Source: Acidobacteriota bacterium
Lineage (GTDB): Bacteria; Acidobacteriota; Terriglobia; Terriglobales; Acidobacteriaceae
DNA length: 38,976 bases
Direction of reading: 5' to 3'
Assembly: GCA_021800255.1 (NCBI GenBank)
Contig: JAJYZC010000032.1
Location: 1-38,976 of the forward strand
The translations under genes and the position numbers were made by a program. The notes under the pieces are model-generated. The model made no database searches. It saw nothing but the letters and a program-made list of their open reading frames with translations, and was not told where the DNA came from. Shown one piece after another: positions 8,038 to 16,317 of the stretch (its first letter is position 1; every line of letters begins with the position of its first letter).

Positions 8038-11000
8038 GCTCTCTCCGGGTCAGGCTCCGATGGGCCGCTCATGGGCGCTTGGGAGATGTGATGGCCGGTA
8101 ATGCGCTGGCCGATGCGGTCGAAGAAGATGTAGATCACCGGAGTGGTGTAGAGCGTGAGCACCTGGCTGAGCAGCAGGCCGCCCACCATGGCGATGCCCA
8201 GCGGATGACGCAGCTCCGAGCCCAGCCCGGTTCCGGCCGCCAGCGGGATGCCGGCCAGCAGCGCGGCCATGGTGGTCATGATGATGGGGCGGAAGCGCAG
8301 CAGGCTGGCCTCGTAGATGGCCTCGGTGGAGTTTTTGCCGCGCTGGCGCTCGGCTTCAAGCGCGAAGTCTACGATCAGAATGCCGTTTTTGTTCACGATG
8401 CCGATGAGCAGGATGATGCCGATAATGGCCACCGCGCTCAGGTCATGGCGGGTAAGCATGAGCGCCAGCAGCGCGCCCACGCCAGCCGAAGGCAGCGTGG
8501 AAAGGATAGTGATGGGATGGATGAAGCTCTCATAGAGCACGCCGAGCACGATGTAGACGGTGACCAGCGCGGCCAGAATCAGCAGGGCCTCGTTGGCTAG
8601 TGAGTTTTCAAAGGCCGCTGCCGTGCCCTGGAAGCCGGTCTGCACGCTGGGCGGGAAATTCAGCTTATCAGCCACCTTGTTTATTTCGCTGATGGCGGTG
8701 CCCAGGGATGCGTAGGGCGCGAGATTGAACGACACGGTGACCGACGGAAACTGTCCCTGGTGATTGATGGAAAGCGCCTCGGTAGCGGGTTCAATGCGGC
8801 TGATGGCGCTGAGGGGGACGGCATTGGCGCCCACCGCGGCGCTGGTGACGTTGGCCGACGGTCCGGCAAGCGCGCCGCTGAGCACGTTAGGGGGCGCGCC
8901 CAGGACTCCGGAAGACGGCGTGTAGAGCACCCCGGTGGTAAGTGCGTTGGAGCCTGCCGACGCCGATGCCGACGCGGAGAAAGATGTGGCCGCGCCGGCC
9001 CCGCTGACTCCCGACGACGCATTGGTCTGGATATAGAGATCGTTGATGTCAGGAGGGGTTTGCTGCCAGCCAGGAGCGGTTTCCAGCACCACATGGTATT
9101 GGTTGAGCTGCGTGTATAGAGTGCTGATCTCCCGCTGCCCATAGGCGTCGTACAGCGTGTTGTCGATGGTGGTGGGCGCAATGCCCAGGCGCGAAGCGGT
9201 TACGCGGTCGATGATGAGATCGATGGCGCGCGCGCCGGTCTGCTGATCTGTGGCCACGTCCTCCAACTCGGGCAGCTTCTTGATCTGAGCCACGAAGCGA
9301 TCCGTCCACTGGTTCAACTCATCGGTATTGGGGTCTTCCAGAGTGTACTGGTATTGCGTGCGGGTCACGCGGTCGTCCACCGTGATGTCCTGGACAGGCT
9401 GCATGTAAAGGTGAATACCCTGTACCTGTTGCAGGCTGCGCTGGAGGCGGCGGATGACGCCGGAGGCGCTGATATGGCGCACGCCGATGGGCTTGAGGTT
9501 GATGGAGATGCGGCCGCTGTTGAGAGTGGTGTTGATGCCATCCGCGCCGATGAATGAGGACAGGCTCTGAACCGCCGGGTCCTTGAGAATGATCCTGTCC
9601 AGGGCCTGCTGCCTGGCCGCCATGGCGGGGAAGGAGATGGATTGCGAAGCCTGCGAGATGCCTTGGATAACGCCGGTGTCCTGCACCGGGAAGAAGCCCT
9701 TGGGGATCACGATATAAAGGTAGACCGTGAGCACGAAGGTGCCGGCGGCTACCAGCAGGGTGATGGTTTGGTAGCGCAGCACCACGCGCAGAGTGCGCCC
9801 GTAGAAGCCGATCAAGCCCTTGAACATACGTTCCGTGGCGCGATAAAAGCGGCTCTGTTTTTCCTCCGGATTGTGGCGCAGGATGCGGGAGCACATCATG
9901 GGCGTGAGGGTGAGCGAAACCACCGCAGAGATGACGATGGTGGTGGCCAAAGTGACCGCAAACTCGCGGAACAGCCGGCCCACCACGCCGCCCATGAACA
10001 GGAGCGGAATGAGCACGGCGATGAGCGAGACGGTCAAAGAGACGATGGTGAAGCCGATCTGCCCGGAGCCGGCGAGCGCGGCCTCCAGCGGCGACATGCC
10101 TTCTTCGAGAAAGCGGCTGATGTTTTCGATCATCACGATGGCGTCGTCCACCACAAAGCCCGTGGAGATGGTGAGGGACATCAGCGAGAGGTTGTCCAGC
10201 GAGAAGCCGAGCAGGTACATGGCGCCGAAGGTGCCCACCAGCGAAACCGGCACGGCCACGCTGGGAATGATGGTGGCGTAGACGCTGCGCAGAAACAGGA
10301 AGATGACCATGACCACCAGGGCGATGGTGAGCATCAGCTCGAACTCTACGTCGTGTACTGAGGCCTGAATGCTGGTGGTCAAGTCGGTCAGGGTGGTGAT
10401 GTGGATGGATGCGGGAAGGTTGGCCTCCAACTGCGGCAGCACGGCGCGGATGTTCTTGACCACCGTGATGGTGTTGGCGCCCGGCTGGCGCTGGATGTTG
10501 AGAATAATCGCCGGCGTCGTGTTCATCCAAGCCGCCTGCTTGGTGTTCTCCACGCCGTTGATGACGTTGGCCACGTCTTTGACCAGGACCGGCGCGCCGT
10601 CGCGGTAAGCGACGACGATATCTTTGTACTGGCTGGCCTCCATGATCTGATCGTTGGCGTCGATCTGATAATCCATGCGGGGACCGTCGAAGTTGCCCTT
10701 GGCGGAGTTGACGCTGGCCTCGGTCAGCGCCGTGCGCAGGTCCTCCATATTGATCCCGTAGGAGGAAAGCTCGACAGGATTGGCCTGGATTACTACAGCC
10801 GGCTTCTGGCCGCCGCTGATGCTCACCAGTCCCACGCCGCTCAACTGCGACAAACGCGGCGCCAGGCGCGTGTCGATGAGATCCTCGACCTGGGAAAGAG
10901 GCAGGCTGTTTGAGGTAATTCCGAGCGTGAGAATGGGCGCGTCGGCGGGATTGATCTTGTTGTAAACCGGCGGCACGGGCAAGTCGGAGGGCAGGAAAGT

Positions 11001-11348
11001 CTGCGCGGCGTTCATGGCCGATTGCACTTCTTCCTCGGCGACATCGAGGCCCAGGGAAAGATTGAACTGGATCACGATGACCGACACGCCGCCGGCGCTG
11101 GTCGAAGTCATCTGACTCAGCCCTTGCATCTCGCCGAACTGCCGTTCCAGAGGCGCCGTGACCGTAGTCGCCATCACCTCCGGGCTAGCGCCTGGATAGA
11201 ACGTGAGCACCTGAATGGTGGGGTAATCAACTTGGGGCAGCGCAGAGACCGGCAGTTGCGTGAAGGCCACGATGCCCGCAAGCAGAATGGCGGCCATGAG
11301 CAGAGATGTGGCGACAGGCCGCAGAATAAATGGGCGGCACGGATTCAT
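8034..11348 (-). CDS. mdtB: RND multidrug efflux permease, MdtB-like, with Ala/Ser-rich insertion
   Basis: This 1104-residue RND permease is the partner of the downstream permease; in the MdtABC system the two form a mixed trimer. It begins with RPFILRPVATSLLMAAI, has SALPQVDYPTI, the TM4 pair in GFVVDDAIVMIENI and the GIILLIGIVNKNGILIVDFA segment in the second half. It is about 50-60 residues longer than its partner because of a low-complexity Ala/Ser/Gly-rich stretch at roughly residues 775-845 (8820-9030) in the second periplasmic loop. It overlaps the adaptor stop and the next permease start by four bases each. The symbol follows gene order by analogy with the enterobacterial operon. Confidence 0.92.
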   Translation of the reverse strand: MNPCRPFILRPVATSLLMAAILLAGIVAFTQLPVSALPQVDYPTIQVLTFYPGASPEVMATTVTAPLERQFGEMQGLSQMTSTSAGGVSVIVIQFNLSLGLDVAEEEVQSAMNAAQTFLPSDLPVPPVYNKINPADAPILTLGITSNSLPLSQVEDLIDTRLAPRLSQLSGVGLVSISGGQKPAVVIQANPVELSSYGINMEDLRTALTEASVNSAKGNFDGPRMDYQIDANDQIMEASQYKDIVVAYRDGAPVLVKDVANVINGVENTKQAAWMNTTPAIILNIQRQPGANTITVVKNIRAVLPQLEANLPASIHITTLTDLTTSIQASVHDVEFELMLTIALVVMVIFLFLRSVYATIIPSVAVPVSLVGTFGAMYLLGFSLDNLSLMSLTISTGFVVDDAIVMIENISRFLEEGMSPLEAALAGSGQIGFTIVSLTVSLIAVLIPLLFMGGVVGRLFREFAVTLATTIVISAVVSLTLTPMMCSRILRHNPEEKQSRFYRATERMFKGLIGFYGRTLRVVLRYQTITLLVAAGTFVLTVYLYIVIPKGFFPVQDTGVIQGISQASQSISFPAMAARQQALDRIILKDPAVQSLSSFIGADGINTTLNSGRISINLKPIGVRHISASGVIRRLQRSLQQVQGIHLYMQPVQDITVDDRVTRTQYQYTLEDPNTDELNQWTDRFVAQIKKLPELEDVATDQQTGARAIDLIIDRVTASRLGIAPTTIDNTLYDAYGQREISTLYTQLNQYHVVLETAPGWQQTPPDINDLYIQTNASSGVSGAGAATSFSASASASAGSNALTTGVLYTPSSGVLGAPPNVLSGALAGPSANVTSAAVGANAVPLSAISRIEPATEALSINHQGQFPSVTVSFNLAPYASLGTAISEINKVADKLNFPPSVQTGFQGTAAAFENSLANEALLILAALVTVYIVLGVLYESFIHPITILSTLPSAGVGALLALMLTRHDLSAVAIIGIILLIGIVNKNGILIVDFALEAERQRGKNSTEAIYEASLLRFRPIIMTTMAALLAGIPLAAGTGLGSELRHPLGIAMVGGLLLSQVLTLYTTPVIYIFFDRIGQRITGHHISQAPMSGPSEPDPERA

Positions 11349-12583
11349 GGGACGCTGATCCCGTTGGTTTCAGAGGACGTGGCTGGCAGCGCGACCTTGG
11401 AGTGAAAGACCCTGGAGCCGTTAATCAGCTTTTCGAAGCTGCTGTCTGCCACCACATCTCCCGGCTTCAGTCCCGTAACCACCGTATCCACGTCGTTGGA
11501 GACTCCGGTGGCGACGTCGTGCATCGTTGCCTTGCCGTTCTGGATGAGGTAGACGAAGGATTCGCTGCCGTTGTGCTGCACCGCAGAAGTAGGGATTAAG
11601 AGTTGGTTGCGGAGGGTCTTCACGAGCAGACGTGTGTTGACGAACTCATTTGGGAAGAGGGCCCCATCGGCGTTGTTGAATTGCGCGCGCAGCTTCACGG
11701 TGCCGGTGGTGGTGTCGATCTGGTTATCGATGGCGATGAGCCTGCCCGTGGCCAGCAGGTGTTGCTGCATGCGGTCGTAGACCTGAACGGTCAACTGCCT
11801 GCCTGTGCGCGTCTGTTGGAGCACTTCGGGAAGGCTGTCCTCAGCGAGCGTAAAGACCACGGTGATGGGCTGAAACTGGGCAATGGTGACCAGCGCGGTG
11901 GTGGCGTTCGCTGTAACCAGGTTGCCGGGATCGACAAGACGCAGGCCCACGCGGCCGTTGATGGGTGAGGTGATGTGGCAGAAATCTACCTGCACCTTGT
12001 CGTACTGCACCACCCCCTGATCGAGCTTTACCGTTCCCTCATCCTGGAGCACGATCTTTTCCTGATCCTGCAGGGTTTGCTCGGGAATGGCGTTTTTGGC
12101 CCATGCCACCTGATAACGCCTGAGGTCCATCTGCGCCTCTGCCAGCGCGTTCTGATCGCGCTCCAAGGTGCCCTGCGCCTGGGTCAGTTGGGCGAGGTAG
12201 GGGCGCGGGTCGATGTCGATCAGCGGATCACCTTTATGTACGTACTGGCCTTCGCGGTAATGCACCGCGATGATCACGCCTGTGACCTCTGCGGTGATCG
12301 CATCCGTGTAGACCGGCGTCACGGTGCCGATGGCGTTCAGGTAAACGCCTATGTTGCCCAGGGTTGCGGTTGCGGTGGTGACGGGCACCGGGCCCCCCAT
12401 CTCAAACGGCCCACGGCCCGCCATGGCTTGCTGGCTCTGGGTATGCTGATGGATGACCCAGTAAAACAGGAGTCCGAAAAGCAGCAGGACGACAATCCAC
12501 ACCCAGCGATGACGGCGCTTCCGGCCCGGCTCGGCGGGCGCATTGAAGGGCGGGGGTTGCGAAGAAGACGAAAGCTGATCCAT
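11345..12583 (-). CDS. mdtA: RND periplasmic adaptor (membrane fusion protein), MdtA-like
   Basis: This 412-residue adaptor bridges the RND permeases and the outer-membrane channel in the periplasm. One N-terminal membrane anchor (WIVVLLLFGLLFYWVI, about residues 29-44) follows a charged RKRRHR stretch. The lipoyl and hairpin region follows (VTGVIIAVHYREGQYVHKGDPLIDIDPRPY), then the beta-barrel domain with INGRVGLRLVDPGNLV and TTTGTVKLRAQFNNAD, as in MdtA/MuxA adaptors. It is the first gene of the operon and overlaps the next by four bases. The start ATG 12583 has GAGAG upstream. No local regulator gene is present, but an imperfect inverted repeat lies about 50 bases upstream and could bind one. 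Confidence 0.92.
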   Translation of the reverse strand: MDQLSSSSQPPPFNAPAEPGRKRRHRWVWIVVLLLFGLLFYWVIHQHTQSQQAMAGRGPFEMGGPVPVTTATATLGNIGVYLNAIGTVTPVYTDAITAEVTGVIIAVHYREGQYVHKGDPLIDIDPRPYLAQLTQAQGTLERDQNALAEAQMDLRRYQVAWAKNAIPEQTLQDQEKIVLQDEGTVKLDQGVVQYDKVQVDFCHITSPINGRVGLRLVDPGNLVTANATTALVTIAQFQPITVVFTLAEDSLPEVLQQTRTGRQLTVQVYDRMQQHLLATGRLIAIDNQIDTTTGTVKLRAQFNNADGALFPNEFVNTRLLVKTLRNQLLIPTSAVQHNGSESFVYLIQNGKATMHDVATGVSNDVDTVVTGLKPGDVVADSSFEKLINGSRVFHSKVALPATSSETNGISVP

Positions 12584-12632
12584 GGTTCTCTCTTGTGTCC
12601 AATCGCGAAGCTGTGATGGATTAGGTACATTC

Positions 12633-12658
12633 TTTCATATTCGAATCGTGAATAGAAA
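12633..12658. promoter_or_regulatory. Imperfect inverted repeat upstream of efflux operon, candidate operator
   Basis: TATTC (12638-12642) and GAATA (12650-12654) form an inverted repeat with a 7-base centre, extended outward by TTTC (12633-12636) and GAAA (12655-12658) with one unpaired base. It lies 50-75 bases before the adaptor start codon, where RND operons are often controlled by TetR- or MarR-type repressors. No cognate regulator is encoded in the window. Confidence 0.3.
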
Positions 12659-12992
12659 ATTGCCGTGTGCAACTCTGTCTTCAGGGCACCGCTCTTTTGC
12701 GTTCGCCGCGCGCGTATTGGCGCTTGTTGAGGCGCAAAGCAGATTGCCGTGAGGAAGACTTCGCAAAGCAAACGTCCAGCAAGTGCGTATGTAACAGTGG
12801 ACGGGTGCCGGAGGCAAATAGTTGCAGCCAGGGGAGACCGCTCAGGATTGAGCAAGCGCGGGAACTCCCGCTCGCTGGCGTCCAAGTTCGGCCTCGTGCT
12901 TTGCGGCTTCCACAGCGCGAATTCACCGGACAAGTGGAGACTCCTCAAAAAGTTGCCGGGTCCAAAAAATGCCGGGCAAGGTGGGAACGAAG

Positions 12993-13015
12993 CAAAAAAC
13001 TGGCCTGGTTTTTTG
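12993..13015. other. Perfect A/T-rich hairpin in the divergent gap
   Basis: CAAAAAAC (12993-13000) and GTTTTTTG (13008-13015) are perfect inverted repeats around a 7-base loop. The A6 and T6 arms resemble the two sides of a bidirectional terminator, yet no gene ends nearby on either strand. It may block antisense read-through or act as a protein-binding site. Confidence 0.35.
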
Positions 13016-13145
13016 GTTAGAGTGAAATTTTCCCGCTGTGCAGTGAAATGCGCTTTCTTTCCCATACCGATTCGGTGGATACTAGCGTCTAAGAAGCCAA
13101 GAATAGAGGCGAAAAGCGGGCAACTGGGCGGCCATGGCGCCGCGC

Positions 13146-13151
13146 AGGAGG
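13146..13151 (+). promoter_or_regulatory. Strong ribosome binding site of the first M48 peptidase
   Basis: AGGAGG lies seven bases before ATG 13159 and fixes the start of the first peptidase. Confidence 0.75.
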
Positions 13152-13158
13152 TAGGGCG

Positions 13159-14460
13159 ATGAAGGCAGGCTGCAGGAACTCGTGTCTGGCTTTGTTGGCA
13201 GGATTGCTGTTCACATGGGCTGCGGGGGCGGGAGCGCAGCCCGCCGGGAAGGCGCAAGTTTCCTCGAGTGCGCCTGCGAGCACGCCCACGGCTGAACCGG
13301 CGCCGGGCACGGCCCCGGTGGGGGGTGATGTTGCGGCTCCGGCGGCAAAACAGGCGGAGCCATGCCAGACCTCCAATAAGAAGAGCAAGCGGCACAAGGA
13401 CAAGAGCGGCGATGATCTGAACCAAGCGGAGCCGGGCACGGGCGCGAGCGGCTGCGACGCGAATGGAGAAGCCTTCGATCCCAACAAGGTGGTGGGGGTA
13501 GGCAGCAACCTGGTCAAGGTTAAGCCCGGCAGCATCGAGGACGTGAATGCGGTTGGTAACCGCAATATCGGCGGCCGCGGACTGGGAAACTGGTATTCGA
13601 CCGACAGCGAGATCAAGATGGGCAAGATGTACGCCGATCAGGTGGATAAGAGCAGCCGGTTCATTACCGACCCGGTCGTGAATGAGTACGTCAATCGCAT
13701 TGGGCAGAACCTGGTCAAAAATTCAGATTGCAAGGTTCCGTTCACCATCAAGGTGATCGATACCGACCAGATCAACGCCTTTGCGCTGCCGGGCGGGTTC
13801 TTCTACGTCAACTCAGGCTTGATTCTGGCGGCGGACGAGGAAGCCGAGCTGGCCGGGGTGATGGCCCATGAGATCGCGCACGTCTGCGCCCACCATGCAG
13901 CCCGCGAGATGACCCGCGCCAACTACGCGCAGCTCGGCATGATCCCGCTGATCTTCATGACCGGGTACACATGGACCGGCTACGGTATCTACGAGGCGGC
14001 GCAACTGGCCATCCCTGTTACCTTCCTCGAGTTCTCCCGCGAGTTTGAGGGGCAGGCCGATTACCTGGGCATTCAGTACATGTACAAGACCGGCTACGAT
14101 CCCCAAGCCTACATTGATTTCTTTGAGAAGATTCAGGCCCTGCAAAAGCGCAAGCCGGGAGCAGTGGCTAAAGTCTTTTCCGACCACCCACAGACGCCTG
14201 ACCGTATCTTGCATTCGCAATATGAGATTGCCCGCATTCTGCCGCCCAAAGACGAGTACCTGGTAACGACATCGGAGTTTAGTGACGTGAAGGCGCGGTT
14301 GGCCCGCATCGAAAACCAGCGGCGCATGGTGCAGGCTCAAGCTGAGCCACAGCCGTCGCTGCGCAGATCGAATGCGGGTTCCGGCAGCCCAAATGGCCAA
14401 CCCGGCGACACCAGCCCCACCGGCCAGCCCACGCTGCACCGTCGCGACGGCCAGGATTAA
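13159..14460 (+). CDS. Secreted M48-family zinc metallopeptidase, paralog 1 of 3
   Basis: This 433-residue protein is a predicted exported M48 peptidase. An N-terminal Sec signal (LALLAGLLFTWAAGAGA, about residues 11-27) is followed by a Pro/Ala-rich and then Lys-rich linker to about residue 95. The peptidase domain contains the zinc motif HEIAH (H237, E238, H241) with the third ligand in EFEGQAD (E297). The shape resembles the peptidase part of BepA/LoiP-type envelope quality-control proteases, but no TPR domain follows. It ends with a short conserved tail, PSLRR then PTLHRRD, shared by the next two genes. The AGGAGG site settles the start. It probably acts in the periplasm or at the outer membrane; substrates are unknown. 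Confidence 0.9.
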   Translation: MKAGCRNSCLALLAGLLFTWAAGAGAQPAGKAQVSSSAPASTPTAEPAPGTAPVGGDVAAPAAKQAEPCQTSNKKSKRHKDKSGDDLNQAEPGTGASGCDANGEAFDPNKVVGVGSNLVKVKPGSIEDVNAVGNRNIGGRGLGNWYSTDSEIKMGKMYADQVDKSSRFITDPVVNEYVNRIGQNLVKNSDCKVPFTIKVIDTDQINAFALPGGFFYVNSGLILAADEEAELAGVMAHEIAHVCAHHAAREMTRANYAQLGMIPLIFMTGYTWTGYGIYEAAQLAIPVTFLEFSREFEGQADYLGIQYMYKTGYDPQAYIDFFEKIQALQKRKPGAVAKVFSDHPQTPDRILHSQYEIARILPPKDEYLVTTSEFSDVKARLARIENQRRMVQAQAEPQPSLRRSNAGSGSPNGQPGDTSPTGQPTLHRRDGQD

Positions 14461-14559
14461 GATTAGCCCGATTGGCTGTATCTCCTTGTAGAGGCACAAA
14501 TTCAGGATTTTGACGGGATTGGCTGCGGCGCAATCTTCCGGGGAGGGGGCGAGTCTGCC

Positions 14560-14578
14560 TCCCGCCTTTGAGGCGGGA
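14560..14578. terminator. GC-rich hairpin between peptidase paralogs 1 and 2
   Basis: TCCCGCCT (14560-14567) and AGGCGGGA (14571-14578) form an 8-bp stem with a 3-base loop 100 bases after the stop codon of the first peptidase. There is no T-run after it, so termination is possible but not shown. Confidence 0.35.
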
Positions 14579-14746
14579 TTGCCAGCCGCGCCGGGGGCAC
14601 AATTCACGGTTACGATCTTCGCCCCTTCTTATCCCCCATCGGAAACTTCAAAAAAACGGCGCCCTCCCGCCGCCACTATCCAATTTGCCAGCCGGAGCAT
14701 CTAACATAATGGATGGGTGTAAGTCGGACGGCACTGCTTGTGCATT

Positions 14747-14751
14747 GGAGG
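14747..14751 (+). promoter_or_regulatory. Ribosome binding site that fixes the start of M48 paralog 2
   Basis: GGAGG lies eight bases before ATG 14759. It favours this start over the in-frame TTG at 14738, which lies ahead of the site and would extend the signal peptide by seven unlikely residues. Confidence 0.75.
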
Positions 14752-14758
14752 CCGGGCC

Positions 14759-16045
14759 ATGAAGGAAGCCTGCAAAGTCTTGACAAGAGCGGCGCTGGCG
14801 GCAGGTGTGGCGCTGATGTTGGCAACCGGGCTGGGCGCGCAGCCGCCTGCTCCAACTTCTTCACCCTCCGGTTCGCCCACCGCTTCCGGTTCGCCCACCG
14901 CGAAGCAGCCGGCTCCCGGCACGACTCCCGTTGGCGGAGACCGGCCCGCGCCCACATCAGCCCAGCAGAACACCCCGTGCTACGTACCGAAGGAGAAAAA
15001 GCAACAAAAAAAGCACAAGCAGTCCGCCAACAACGACATCGATGAGGCAGAGCCGGGTTTGGTCCCATTGAACTGCGAGCACGGTAAAAATGAGGGCTTT
15101 GATCCTTACCGGGTCGTCGGTGTCGGCAGCCACATGATCAAGATCAGGCCCGGCAGCATTGAAGATGTGAGCGCGATCGGCCGCCGCAACATCGGCGGCC
15201 GTGGGCTGGGAAACTGGTACTCCGAAAATAGCGAGATCAAGATGGGCGAGTCGTACGCCGCTCAGGTTGACAAAAGCGCCCGCTTCATCACCGACCCTGT
15301 CGTTGATGAATACATCAACCGCGTAGGCCAGAACATCGTCAAAAACTCGGATTGCAAGGTTCCGTTCACCATCAAGGTGATCGATACCGACCAGATCAAC
15401 GCCTTTGCGCTGCCAGGCGGGTTCTTCTACGTCAACTCGGGTCTGATTCTGGCCGCCGACAACGAGGCCGAACTGGCCGGAGTGATGGCTCACGAGACAG
15501 CCCATGTCTGCGCCCACCACGCGGCCCGCGAGATGACCCGCGCCAACTACGCTGAGATCGGCATGATCCCGCTGATTATGTTTACCGGCTACAGTTGGAC
15601 GGGCTATGGCATTTATGAGGCCGCGCAAATGGCCATCCCCGTCACTTTCCTCGAGTTCTCCCGCCAGTTTGAGGCCCAGGCCGACTACCTGGGCGTGCAA
15701 TACATGTATAAGACGGGTTACGATCCTCAGGAATACATCGATTTCTTCGAAAAGATCGAAGCCCTTGAAAAGCGCAAGCCCGGCTTGATCGCCAAGGTCT
15801 TTGACGATCATCCTGAGACGCCGGATCGCATCCTCCACACACAGGAGGAGATCGCAGAGATTCTGCCGGCGCGCAATGAATACCTGGTCAATACATCTCA
15901 GTTCGAGGCCGTCAAGGCGCGTTTGGCGAGCATCGAAAACAAGCGCCGTCTCATGCAATCCCACGGCCAGAAACCGTCGCTGCGTAAGGCGAATACCAAC
16001 CCCACCAATCAGCCCACGCTGCACCGGCGCAACGACGAGAATTAA
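14759..16045 (+). CDS. Secreted M48-family zinc metallopeptidase, paralog 2 of 3
   Basis: This 428-residue protein is a close paralog of the gene before it. A clean signal peptide (MKEACKVLTRAALAAGVALMLATG) leads to a Pro/Ser/Thr-rich linker with a repeated SPTASG-type unit, a lysine-rich patch (KEKKQQKKHKQ), and the peptidase domain with HETAH (H245, E246, H249) and E305 in FEAQAD. The tail again reads PSLRK and PTLHRRN. DNA at 15350-15438 is almost identical to 13726-13814 of paralog 1, with one mismatch in 89 bases, a local identity higher than in flanking parts. The 5' leader shares 13 bases (GTAAGTCGGACGG, 14719-14731) with paralog 3, so paralogs 2 and 3 were probably duplicated together with their leader. 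Confidence 0.9.
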   Translation: MKEACKVLTRAALAAGVALMLATGLGAQPPAPTSSPSGSPTASGSPTAKQPAPGTTPVGGDRPAPTSAQQNTPCYVPKEKKQQKKHKQSANNDIDEAEPGLVPLNCEHGKNEGFDPYRVVGVGSHMIKIRPGSIEDVSAIGRRNIGGRGLGNWYSENSEIKMGESYAAQVDKSARFITDPVVDEYINRVGQNIVKNSDCKVPFTIKVIDTDQINAFALPGGFFYVNSGLILAADNEAELAGVMAHETAHVCAHHAAREMTRANYAEIGMIPLIMFTGYSWTGYGIYEAAQMAIPVTFLEFSRQFEAQADYLGVQYMYKTGYDPQEYIDFFEKIEALEKRKPGLIAKVFDDHPETPDRILHTQEEIAEILPARNEYLVNTSQFEAVKARLASIENKRRLMQSHGQKPSLRKANTNPTNQPTLHRRNDEN

Positions 16046-16317
16046 AACCAGCCCGGTTCACTGCATTTTGCCGTCCACTCATCGGTTTGCCGGTGAAGCC
16101 TGCGGTGGCACAGAGGCTGGGAACGGCAAAAGCCGTTTTTCTCGCAGCGGCGGAATCGTTTGCACGGCTGTTTGTCGCCTCCGATTCTCCCGGTTCGAAC
16201 CCCCATCAACGACCGTCGCCCTCCGTTGCTGCCCAATCGCGCATCGCGCAGTCCAAGCAGTAGACAGAGTGACGTTGCGTAAGTCGGACGGAATGCTCGT
16301 GCGTTGGGGGTTGGGCC

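Larger units (their letters stand above)
12584..13158. other. 575-bp divergent intergenic region
   Basis: This gap separates the efflux operon (- strand) from the first M48 peptidase (+ strand), so it should hold both promoters. The open frames crossing it have arginine/proline-rich translations and no recognised domain, and I do not call them. Two inverted repeats are listed separately (12633-12658 and 12993-13015). A strong ribosome binding site, AGGAGG at 13146-13151, serves the peptidase gene. Confidence 0.5.

Noticed and set aside
12349..13425. Long - strand frame (358 codons) covering the gap before the efflux operon
   Set aside because: It overlaps both the adaptor gene and the first M48 gene in the wrong frame, and has an arginine/proline-rich translation without recognisable features.
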